NCBI GenBank assembly: GCA_030428405.1
Contig: JAUIEH010000084.1
Span: 1-8,953 of the forward strand
Source: Alphaproteobacteria bacterium
GTDB lineage: Bacteria; Pseudomonadota; Alphaproteobacteria; Caulobacterales; Maricaulaceae
Reading direction: 5' to 3'
Length of the DNA: 8,953 nt
Both the position numbers and the translations under genes were made by a program. Positions 1 to 6,286 of the stretch are shown here, in pieces. The stretch's first letter is position 1. Each line of letters opens with the position of its first letter. The notes under the pieces are model-generated. The model did not search any database. It had not been told where the DNA came from and saw only the letters and a program-made list of their open reading frames with translations.

Positions 1-1
1 C

Positions 2-1726
2 GGCGGCACTGTGCATTTCATCGTCAATAATCAGATCGGCTTCACGACCAGTCCGAAAGACAGCCGGTCTTCTCCGTATCCGTCCGATGTCGCGCTGATG
101 GTTCAGGCGCCGATTTTTCACGTCAATGGCGATGATCCCGAGGCGGTCACCTATGCGGCCAAAGTGGCGACGGAATATCGCCAGACGTTCGGCAATGACG
201 TCGTCATCGACATGTTCTGCTATCGCCGTTACGGCCACAATGAGGGCGATGATCCTTCCTTCACGCAGCCGATCATGTATCGCCGCATCAAGGATCATGC
301 GACGGCGCGCGAGATTTACGCCAAGCGTCTGATCGACGAGGGCGTCGTTTCGGCCGATCAGGTCGAGACCTGGATGACCGAGTTCGCCAATTTCCTCGAC
401 GACGAGTTTGAGGCGGGCAAGGATTATCGCACGAACAAGGCGGACTGGCTCGACGGCAAATGGTCCGGGCTCGGACTGCCCGAGGATGACGACCGCCGCG
501 GTCAAACGGCGTTCGCGCTCGACCGGCTCCGCGAAATCGGCGTGCAGATCAATTCCACGCCGTCCAACATCAATATTCACAAGACGCTGCAGCGCGTGCT
601 CGAGCGTCGACGCGAGTCGATCGAGACCGGCAAGGACATTGACTGGTCTACGGCCGAGCAACTCGCCTTCGCCTCTCTTGTCGACGAGGGCTTCAACGTT
701 CGCCTGTCGGGACAGGACTCGGGGCGCGGCACGTTTTCTCAGCGCCATTCCCACGTCATCGACCAGATGACGGAAGAGCGCTTCACCCCGATCAACCACA
801 TCCGCGAAGGCCAGGGCCATTACGAAGTCATCGACTCGATGCTTTCGGAATTCGCGGTGCTGGGCTTCGAGTACGGCTTCTCGCTCGCCGAGCCGAATTC
901 GCTGGTGCTCTGGGAAGCCCAGTTCGGCGATTTCGCAAATGGCGCGCAGGTCATGTTCGACCAGTTCATTTCCTCGGGCGAACGCAAATGGCTGCGCATG
1001 TGCGGCCTCGTCATGCTGTTGCCGCATGGCTATGAAGGTCAGGGTCCGGAGCATTCCTCCGCCAGGCTCGAGCGCTTTTTGCAGCTCTCCGCTGAAGACA
1101 ATTGGCAGGTCGCGAACCTGACGACGCCGGCGAATTATTTCCACGCGCTGCGCCGTCAGATTCACCGCGACTTCCGCAAGCCGCTGATCCTGATGACGCC
1201 GAAATCGCTTCTGCGTCACAAGCGCTGCGTCTCGCGGATCGAGGATTTCGGGCCGGATTCATCCTTCCACCGCGTTTTGTGGGACGACGCCGATCCGCAG
1301 TCGCAAACCGCCGCCGAACCGCACGAGCTGACGACGATCAAGCTCAAGCCCGACGCCGAGATCAAGCGCGTCGTCCTGTGCTCGGGCAAGGTCTATTACG
1401 ACCTTCTCGAAGAGCGCGAGGCGCGCGGCGCCGACGACATCTATCTCTTGCGCGTCGAGCAGTTCTATCCGGTGCCGGCGCTGTCTTTGATCAAAGAGAT
1501 GCAGCGCTTCCCGGAGGCCGAGGTCGTGTGGTGTCAGGAAGAGCCGATGAATATGGGCGCCTGGTCGTTCATGGCGCCCAATATCGAGGTCGTCCTTGAA
1601 AAGGCCGGCAGCACATGCGATCGCCCGCGCTATGCCGGCCGCCCGCCGACGGCGTCGACCGCGACGGGCCTGATGTCGAAACATTTGCAGGAACGCGCAG
1701 CCCTGCTGGAAGCTGCGCTCGGGTGA
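2..1726 (+). CDS. sucA: 2-oxoglutarate dehydrogenase E1 subunit, 5'-truncated by window edge
   Basis: This is the thiamine-diphosphate-dependent E1 of the 2-oxoglutarate dehydrogenase complex. It decarboxylates 2-oxoglutarate and succinylates the lipoyl groups of E2 in the cytoplasm. The frame is open from base 2, so the gene starts upstream. The 574 residues present match roughly the last 60% of E. coli SucA (about 930 aa). Visible family landmarks are VNNQIGFTTS at the very start (the Asn pair belongs to the ThDP/Mg2+ site), YRRYGHNEGDDP (around 221-256), RLSGQDSGRGTF (701-736), QFGDFANGAQV (922-954), LPHGYEGQGPEHSSARLERF (about 1018-1080) and SGKVYYDLLE near 1384. The C-terminal RYAGRPPTAS segment is also typical. 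The GTG at 11 is internal and not the start. sucB follows after 63 bp in the same direction, so the two are very likely cotranscribed. Identity is essentially certain; only the N-terminal E2-binding part is not visible. Confidence 0.97.
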   Translation, partial: GGTVHFIVNNQIGFTTSPKDSRSSPYPSDVALMVQAPIFHVNGDDPEAVTYAAKVATEYRQTFGNDVVIDMFCYRRYGHNEGDDPSFTQPIMYRRIKDHATAREIYAKRLIDEGVVSADQVETWMTEFANFLDDEFEAGKDYRTNKADWLDGKWSGLGLPEDDDRRGQTAFALDRLREIGVQINSTPSNINIHKTLQRVLERRRESIETGKDIDWSTAEQLAFASLVDEGFNVRLSGQDSGRGTFSQRHSHVIDQMTEERFTPINHIREGQGHYEVIDSMLSEFAVLGFEYGFSLAEPNSLVLWEAQFGDFANGAQVMFDQFISSGERKWLRMCGLVMLLPHGYEGQGPEHSSARLERFLQLSAEDNWQVANLTTPANYFHALRRQIHRDFRKPLILMTPKSLLRHKRCVSRIEDFGPDSSFHRVLWDDADPQSQTAAEPHELTTIKLKPDAEIKRVVLCSGKVYYDLLEEREARGADDIYLLRVEQFYPVPALSLIKEMQRFPEAEVVWCQEEPMNMGAWSFMAPNIEVVLEKAGSTCDRPRYAGRPPTASTATGLMSKHLQERAALLEAALG

Positions 1727-1776
1727 GCTGACTTGTCCGGACGCGGATAATCGCGGCCGGAACGATTAGGACCGTT

Positions 1777-1784
1777 GGAGAAGG
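1777..1784 (+). promoter_or_regulatory. Ribosome binding site of sucB
   Basis: GGAGAAGG lies 5 nt before the ATG at 1790. It decides the sucB start: an in-frame TTG at 1775 would lie against this element and adds five residues ahead of the conserved lipoyl-domain start MTDIVAPTLGES. Confidence 0.75.
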
Positions 1785-1789
1785 TTGAG

Positions 1790-3385
1790 ATGACCGACAT
1801 CGTGGCGCCGACGCTTGGCGAATCCGTGACTGAAGCGACGGTCGCGCAGTGGCTGAAAAAGGCCGGCGACACGGTCAGCAAGGATGAGCCGATCGTCGAG
1901 CTGGAAACCGACAAGGTCACGCTCGAGGTCGCAGCGCCCGAAGACGGCGTGCTCGATGAAGTGCTCGCCGCGGAAGGAACCACTGTCGGCATTGGCGACG
2001 TGCTTGGACGGGTCAGCGCCCGCGCTACAGCGACGGCGGGCGCATCCGCGCCCGCGCGGGAAACGTCTTCCGCCAATGGCGCGAACGGTCACGCGCCAGC
2101 GCCGCAACCCAAGCCGGCGCCGTCGAGCGCGCCGGAACCGGCGCCGGCCGCATCGGGCTCCGGCGATCTGGTGGACGTCGCGCTGCCGCAAATGGGCGAG
2201 TCGGTCACCGAAGGCACCATCGCCGCCGTGCTCGTGTCGGTCGGCGATTCCATCGAAAAAGACTCGCCCGTCGTCGAAGTCGAGACCGACAAGGCGGCCG
2301 TTGAAATTCCCGCGCCCGCCGGCGGCATCGTCGAAGAAATCACCGTCAAGGAAGGCGAGGACGTCGAAGTCGGCACCGTCGTCGCGCGCATCCGCTCGGG
2401 TGCTGCGCCCGCGCAGACCTCGTCCTCGGCTTCTCCGGTGGCGAAGGATACTGGCTCCGACGCGCAAGCCGGCGATCCGCCGACGCAAGAGCGTCCCGGT
2501 CACGCTGCGGGCCAGCCAATGCCGGCCGCGCGCCGCGTCATGGATGAAGGCGGCGTTGATCCCGCCAATGTCGAAGGCACGGGCAAAGGCGGCCGCATCA
2601 CCAAGATGGACGCCGTCAAGGCGATCGAGTCGCGCCCCGAGCCGACCGCGCTGGCGCGCGTGCCCGAAGAGGGCCGCGAGCTCGCCCCGCGCGAAGAGCG
2701 CGTGCGCATGACGCGCCTGCGCCAGACCATCGCGCGCCGTTTGAAGGAAGCCCAGCAGGTCGCAGCCATGCTGACGACCTTCAACGACTGCGACATGACG
2801 AACGTCATGGCGGCGCGCAAGAAATACAAAGACGCCTTCCTCGACCGTCACGGCGTGAAGCTCGGCTTCATGGGCTTCTTCGTGAAAGCAGTCGTGCAGG
2901 CGCTCAAGGACGTGCCCGCCGTCAACGCCGAGATCGACGGCGACAGCATCATTTACAAGAACTACTACGACATCGGCGTCGCGGTGGGCACCGATCGCGG
3001 GCTTGTGGTTCCGGTCGTGCGCGGCGCGGATGAAATGTCGCTCGGCGATATTGAGCGCGAAATCGGCGACCTCGGCGCACGCGCGCGCGATGGCGCGCTC
3101 ACGCTCGACGACATGCAGGGCGCGACCTTCACCATCTCGAATGGCGGGGTCTATGGCTCGATGATGTCGACGCCGATCCTGAACGCGCCGCAATCCGGCA
3201 TTCTTGGCATGCACCGCATCGAGGAGCGCCCGGTCGTGCGCGATGGTCAGATCGTCGCCCGGCCGATGATGTATCTCGCGCTCACCTATGATCACCGCAT
3301 TGTCGACGGCAAGGAGGCGGTCAGCTTCCTCGTGCGGATCAAGGAAATGATCGAAGATCCCGAGCGGATGCTGCTCGACATCTAG
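1790..3385 (+). CDS. sucB: 2-oxoglutarate dehydrogenase E2 (dihydrolipoyl succinyltransferase), two lipoyl domains
   Basis: The E2 core enzyme of the 2-oxoglutarate dehydrogenase complex moves the succinyl group from lipoyl-lysine to CoA. The protein is 531 aa from the ATG at 1790. Domains in order are: lipoyl domain 1 (residues 2-76, lipoylated Lys42 in ETDKVTLE); an Ala/Pro-rich flexible linker (about 80-126); lipoyl domain 2 (127-202, Lys168 in ETDKAAVE); a second linker; a peripheral subunit-binding domain (about 243-280, with AARRVMDEGGVDPANVEGTG); and the catalytic acyltransferase domain (about 305-531). The catalytic domain has the active-site motif DHRIVDG (His502, Asp506) and the substrate-loop signature FTISNGGVYGSMMSTPILN. 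Single-lipoyl SucB proteins of E. coli type are near 400 aa; the extra length here is the second lipoyl domain and linker. E2o rather than pyruvate E2 is favoured by the PTLGESVTEA start, the short YDHRIVDGKEAV ending and the position directly after sucA. An antisense reading frame covers the whole gene but is a composition artefact. Confidence 0.96.
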   Translation: MTDIVAPTLGESVTEATVAQWLKKAGDTVSKDEPIVELETDKVTLEVAAPEDGVLDEVLAAEGTTVGIGDVLGRVSARATATAGASAPARETSSANGANGHAPAPQPKPAPSSAPEPAPAASGSGDLVDVALPQMGESVTEGTIAAVLVSVGDSIEKDSPVVEVETDKAAVEIPAPAGGIVEEITVKEGEDVEVGTVVARIRSGAAPAQTSSSASPVAKDTGSDAQAGDPPTQERPGHAAGQPMPAARRVMDEGGVDPANVEGTGKGGRITKMDAVKAIESRPEPTALARVPEEGRELAPREERVRMTRLRQTIARRLKEAQQVAAMLTTFNDCDMTNVMAARKKYKDAFLDRHGVKLGFMGFFVKAVVQALKDVPAVNAEIDGDSIIYKNYYDIGVAVGTDRGLVVPVVRGADEMSLGDIEREIGDLGARARDGALTLDDMQGATFTISNGGVYGSMMSTPILNAPQSGILGMHRIEERPVVRDGQIVARPMMYLALTYDHRIVDGKEAVSFLVRIKEMIEDPERMLLDI

Positions 3386-3426
3386 GGCGCGCGATCTGGC
3401 GGCGGGATTGAACGACGGGCGCGGCG

Positions 3427-3449
3427 CGGCTCGCCTCACAGGCGAGTTG
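3427..3449 (+). other. Stem-loop in the sucB-lpd gap
   Basis: CTCGCCT (3430-3436) and AGGCGAG (3440-3446) are perfect inverted arms around a 3-nt CAC loop. As RNA, the stem extends outwards by two G-U pairs and one C-G pair (3427-3429 with 3447-3449). No T-run follows, so it is not a classical intrinsic terminator. An mRNA stability, processing or attenuation element between sucB and lpd is possible. That role is inference; the repeat itself is directly visible. Confidence 0.45.
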
Positions 3450-3475
3450 ACGCGCGCGCTGCCGGTCGTACTTTG
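3447..3475 (+). promoter_or_regulatory. Possible promoter of lpd
   Basis: TTGACGC at 3447-3453 fits the TTGACG-type -35 box used by the alphaproteobacterial housekeeping sigma factor. A weak -10-like TACTTT (3469-3474) lies 16 bp downstream and matches the TATAAT consensus at only three of six positions. A start just after this would give a leader of roughly 45 nt containing the palindrome at 3482-3497. The -10 is poor, so this is a tentative call. Confidence 0.25.
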
Positions 3476-3481
3476 CCGCCC

Positions 3482-3497
3482 AACGCCGCGCGGCGTT
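3482..3497. promoter_or_regulatory. Perfect 16-bp palindrome upstream of lpd, candidate operator
   Basis: AACGCCGC at 3482-3489 is followed directly by its exact reverse complement GCGGCGTT at 3490-3497. The element ends 28 bp before the lpd ATG and lies just after the candidate promoter, where a dimeric repressor would act. It could equally fold as a short hairpin in the leader RNA. No known regulator consensus is recognised. Confidence 0.4.
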
Positions 3498-3525
3498 TCG
3501 GTTCCTCTCGCCAAACAGGTCTCAC

Positions 3526-4938
3526 ATGTCCGACATCTATGACGTCGTCATCATCGGCGGCGGCCCCGGCGGCTATAATTGCGCCATTCGCGCCGGCCAG
3601 CTCGGCCTCAAGGTCGCTTGCGTTGAAAAGCGCGGCACGCTGGGCGGCACCTGCCTGAATGTCGGCTGCATCCCGTCAAAGGCGATGCTGCACGCCTCCG
3701 AGATCTACGAACACGCCAAGGACGGCTACGCCGATCTGGGCGTCAAGATCGAAGGCGGCGTCAGTCTCGATCTGAAGAAGATGCTCGGCCAGAAGGACGA
3801 AGCCGTCGACGGACTGACCAAGGGCGTCGAGTTCTTGTTCAAGAAAAACAAGGTCGACTACATCAAGGGCGCCGGGCGCATCGCGGGCGCCGGCGAAGTC
3901 GCCGTCAGCCCCGATAACGGCGTCGGCGAAGTCCAGACCTTGAAGACGCGCAATATCGTCATCGCGACGGGCTCGGAAGTCGCAGGCCTGCCCGGCATCG
4001 AGATCGACGAGCAACGCATCGTGTCCTCGACTGGCGCGCTCTCGCTCCAGGCCGTGCCGAACAAGATGATCGTCATCGGCGGCGGCTATATCGGCCTGGA
4101 AATGGGCTCGGTCTGGCGCAGGCTGGGCGCGGAAGTGACCGTCGTCGAATTCGCCGACGCCATCGTGCCGGCCATGGACGCCGAATTGTCGCGCACCTTC
4201 AAGCGCTCGCTTGAAAAGCAGGGCATCAAGTTCGAGCTCGGAACAAAAGTGACCGGGGTCGACAGCTCAGGCAAAGCGCTCAAAGCGACGATCGAGCCGG
4301 CCAAGGGCGGCGATGCGCGCACGCTCGAAGCCGATGTCGTGCTCGTCTCCATCGGACGCAAACCGTACACGGACGGCCTCGGCCTCTCAGACGCCGGCGT
4401 CCGGCTGGATGATCGCGACTTCATCGAAACCGACCATTTCCGCACCTCTGCGTCCAATATCTGGGCTGTCGGCGACTGCATTCGCGGGCCGATGCTGGCC
4501 CATAAGGCCGAAGAAGACGGCGTCGCCTGCGCCGAGCTGATCGCCGGCAAGGCCGGTCATGTCGATTACGCACTCGTTCCGGGCGTGGTCTACACCGCGC
4601 CGGAAGTCGCCACGGTCGGGCTGACTGAAGAACAGCTCAAAGCCGACGGCGTGCCGTACAAGAAAGGCAAGTTCGCCTTCGCGGCCAATTCGCGCGCGCG
4701 CACCAATCACGATACGGAAGGCTTCGTCAAAGTGCTCGCTCATGCCGAGACCGACGAAATTCTCGGCGTGCACATGATCGGAACCAATGTCGGCGAGATG
4801 ATTTCCGAAGCGGTTCTTGCCATGGCGTTCAAGGCCTCTTCCGAAGATGTCGCGCGCACCGTGCACGCCCATCCCACGCTCACCGAAGCCGTCCGTCAGG
4901 CGGCGATGGGCGTTGAAGGATGGACGATGCAGGCGTGA
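3526..4938 (+). CDS. lpd: Dihydrolipoyl dehydrogenase (E3)
   Basis: This FAD-dependent disulfide oxidoreductase reoxidises dihydrolipoyl groups of E2 with NAD+; given its position it serves the 2-oxoglutarate dehydrogenase complex. The protein is 470 aa, the usual family length. The FAD-binding motif is GGGPGG (residues 11-16). The redox-active disulfide is GTCLNVGCIPSK (Cys43 and Cys48). The NAD-binding motif is GGGYIGLE (185-192). The second FAD contact AVGDCIRGPMLAHKA lies at 314-328, and the dimerisation domain ends with HAHPTLTE (catalytic His449, Glu454). The ATG at 3526 starts the canonical MSDIYDVVIIGGG; only a weak AGG (3517-3519) precedes it by 6 nt. The gene follows sucB by 140 bp, a gap with several candidate regulatory elements. 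Its stop overlaps the GTG start of the next gene. All catalytic residues are present. Confidence 0.97.
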   Translation: MSDIYDVVIIGGGPGGYNCAIRAGQLGLKVACVEKRGTLGGTCLNVGCIPSKAMLHASEIYEHAKDGYADLGVKIEGGVSLDLKKMLGQKDEAVDGLTKGVEFLFKKNKVDYIKGAGRIAGAGEVAVSPDNGVGEVQTLKTRNIVIATGSEVAGLPGIEIDEQRIVSSTGALSLQAVPNKMIVIGGGYIGLEMGSVWRRLGAEVTVVEFADAIVPAMDAELSRTFKRSLEKQGIKFELGTKVTGVDSSGKALKATIEPAKGGDARTLEADVVLVSIGRKPYTDGLGLSDAGVRLDDRDFIETDHFRTSASNIWAVGDCIRGPMLAHKAEEDGVACAELIAGKAGHVDYALVPGVVYTAPEVATVGLTEEQLKADGVPYKKGKFAFAANSRARTNHDTEGFVKVLAHAETDEILGVHMIGTNVGEMISEAVLAMAFKASSEDVARTVHAHPTLTEAVRQAAMGVEGWTMQA

Positions 4939-5492
4939 GCCGACCCGACCCCATCATCACGGAACGTCTGCGCCTCGAGCCGCTCGACGCCGCGCGCGCC
5001 GCGCTGCAGGCCGATGACCCGGAACGATTTTTCGAAGAGCTAAGCGCGCGCGCCTCGCCCGATTGGCCGCCTCCGCTGCATGATGAAAAAGCCGCCGCTT
5101 ATACGCGAGACGCGCTCGCGGAAAGGCCCGAAGAGGCTGGCTGGCAGAGCTGGATATTCGTCGAAACCGGCGCGCATGGCGGCCCCGACATTGCGATCGG
5201 CGCGGGCGGCTTCCACGGCCCTCCGAATGCGGATGGCGAGGTGGAGATCGGTTACGCCATCGTGCGCTCCTCCGAAGGTCGCGGCCTCGCCAGCGACGCC
5301 GCTGCGGGTCTGGTCGAACATGCGTTCAAGGACGACCGCGTTCAGAAAATCATCGCGCACACGCAGGCCGGAAATGAGTTCGACGCTGTCGCCTCGCGCC
5401 GCGTCGTCGCCAAGCTGGGCTTTGACGGACCGGAGCCGACATCGGATCCCGACATCGTACGTTTCACGCTGAGCCGGACGCGCGCGGCGTGA
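4935..5492 (+). CDS. GNAT-family N-acetyltransferase (RimJ/RimL-like)
   Basis: This is a predicted acetyl-CoA-dependent N-acetyltransferase of about 185 aa whose substrate is unknown. It begins with the family-typical ITERLRLEPLDA strand (residues 8-19). It then has GGFHGPPNADGEVEIGYAIV (91-110) and the acetyl-CoA loop SSEGRGLASDAA (112-123); the first Gln/Arg of the classical loop is replaced by Ser. A late N-x6-S-x6-KLGF-type segment follows at 147-163. Such proteins acetylate ribosomal proteins, other proteins, antibiotics or small amines; nothing here chooses between these. The GTG at 4935 forms a GTGA overlap with the lpd stop, and the same arrangement links this gene to kdsB. The alternative is the in-frame ATG at 4920, five residues longer; neither start has a convincing Shine-Dalgarno sequence. 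Translational coupling to lpd is likely. Confidence 0.85.
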   Translation: MSRPDPIITERLRLEPLDAARAALQADDPERFFEELSARASPDWPPPLHDEKAAAYTRDALAERPEEAGWQSWIFVETGAHGGPDIAIGAGGFHGPPNADGEVEIGYAIVRSSEGRGLASDAAAGLVEHAFKDDRVQKIIAHTQAGNEFDAVASRRVVAKLGFDGPEPTSDPDIVRFTLSRTRAA

Positions 5493-6286
5493 GCGTCGCG
5501 GTCGTCATCCCGGCGCGCTACGGCTCGACACGCCTTCCCGGCAAGCCGCTGCTCGACATCGCCGGCGCCACGCTGGTCCGGCGGGTCTGGGCGTTAGCGC
5601 GCGCGGCCGAAGGCGTCGACCGCGTTCTGGTGGCCACGGACGATGCGCGCATTTTCGAGCACGTCACGGAGTTTGGCGGCGAAGCGGTGATGACGCCGGA
5701 AAGCTGTCGCAACGGCACCGAGCGCGTCTGCGCAGCGATGGACGCGATGAACGCACCCGACGACATCGTCATCAATCTTCAGGGCGATGCGCCGTTGACG
5801 CCGCCCTGGATCATCGCGGCGATCGCGAATGTTCTGCGCGATGCGCCGAAGCTGCAAATGGCGACGCCGGCCGTTGCGCTGGCGGGGCAGACGCTGAGCG
5901 ATTTCGTCGCCGCCAAAGAGCGCGGCGAGGTCGGCGGCACGACAGTCACCTTCGCCGTTTCTGGCGATGCGCTCTATTTCTCAAAGCGCGTCATTCCGTT
6001 CATGCGTGGACGGATAGAGGATGCGCCGATCTACAAGCATATCGGGCTATACGGCTATCGGCTGGAGACGCTGCGCCGGCTGAACGCGCTGCCGCCGGGC
6101 CGGTTCGAGCAGGCCGAACAGCTCGAACAATTGCGCGCGCTGGAAAATGGCGTTCCGATCCGGGTCGTCGAAGTCGACTATTGCGGCCGCACGCCGTGGT
6201 CGGTCGATAGCCCGGCCGACGCCGAAATGGTCGCCGCCATCATCGCGCGCGAAGGCGAGCTGCCGGGCGTGGCGGAGTTCCTTTAG
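5489..6286 (+). CDS. kdsB: KdsB-type 3-deoxy-manno-octulosonate cytidylyltransferase, divergent
   Basis: This enzyme is predicted to activate Kdo, or a related 3-deoxy-octulosonate, with CTP to CMP-Kdo for lipopolysaccharide or capsule assembly in the cytoplasm. The protein is 265 aa, close to the usual 245-260. The nucleotide-binding start is VVIPARYGSTRLPGKPLLDI (residues 5-24). It also has VLVATDD (46-52), CRNGTERV (73-80), INLQGDAP (95-102), ALYFSKRVIP (161-170), KHIGLYGYR (183-191), EQLEQLRALENG (210-221) and VDSPADAE (239-246). The metal ligands Asp100 and Asp240 are present. The residue after Asp100 is Ala where E. coli-type KdsB has Glu (QGDEP), and the KVV segment before ALYFS is replaced. 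This could therefore be a subfamily or paralogue with altered sugar specificity. The GTG start overlaps the previous stop by GTGA. The TAG stop overlaps the stop of the opposing gene. No lipopolysaccharide genes are seen nearby. I am sure of the family, less so of the exact substrate. Confidence 0.85.
   Translation: MSVAVVIPARYGSTRLPGKPLLDIAGATLVRRVWALARAAEGVDRVLVATDDARIFEHVTEFGGEAVMTPESCRNGTERVCAAMDAMNAPDDIVINLQGDAPLTPPWIIAAIANVLRDAPKLQMATPAVALAGQTLSDFVAAKERGEVGGTTVTFAVSGDALYFSKRVIPFMRGRIEDAPIYKHIGLYGYRLETLRRLNALPPGRFEQAEQLEQLRALENGVPIRVVEVDYCGRTPWSVDSPADAEMVAAIIAREGELPGVAEFL

Noticed and set aside
1735..1742. GTCCGGAC palindrome in the sucA-sucB gap
   Set aside because: Eight bases are too short to stand out in GC-rich DNA, and no partner site or promoter is visible next to it.
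1775..1789. TTG start for sucB five codons upstream of the ATG
   Set aside because: It lies against the Shine-Dalgarno GGAGAAGG at 1777-1784, which serves the ATG at 1790; the conserved protein begins at that ATG.
1766..3514. Long antisense open frame (582 codons) opposite sucB
   Set aside because: It mirrors sucB codon by codon, gives a His/Arg/Asp-heavy protein with no recognisable domain, and exists because GC-rich codon bias removes stops on the opposite strand. The + strand product is unmistakable SucB.
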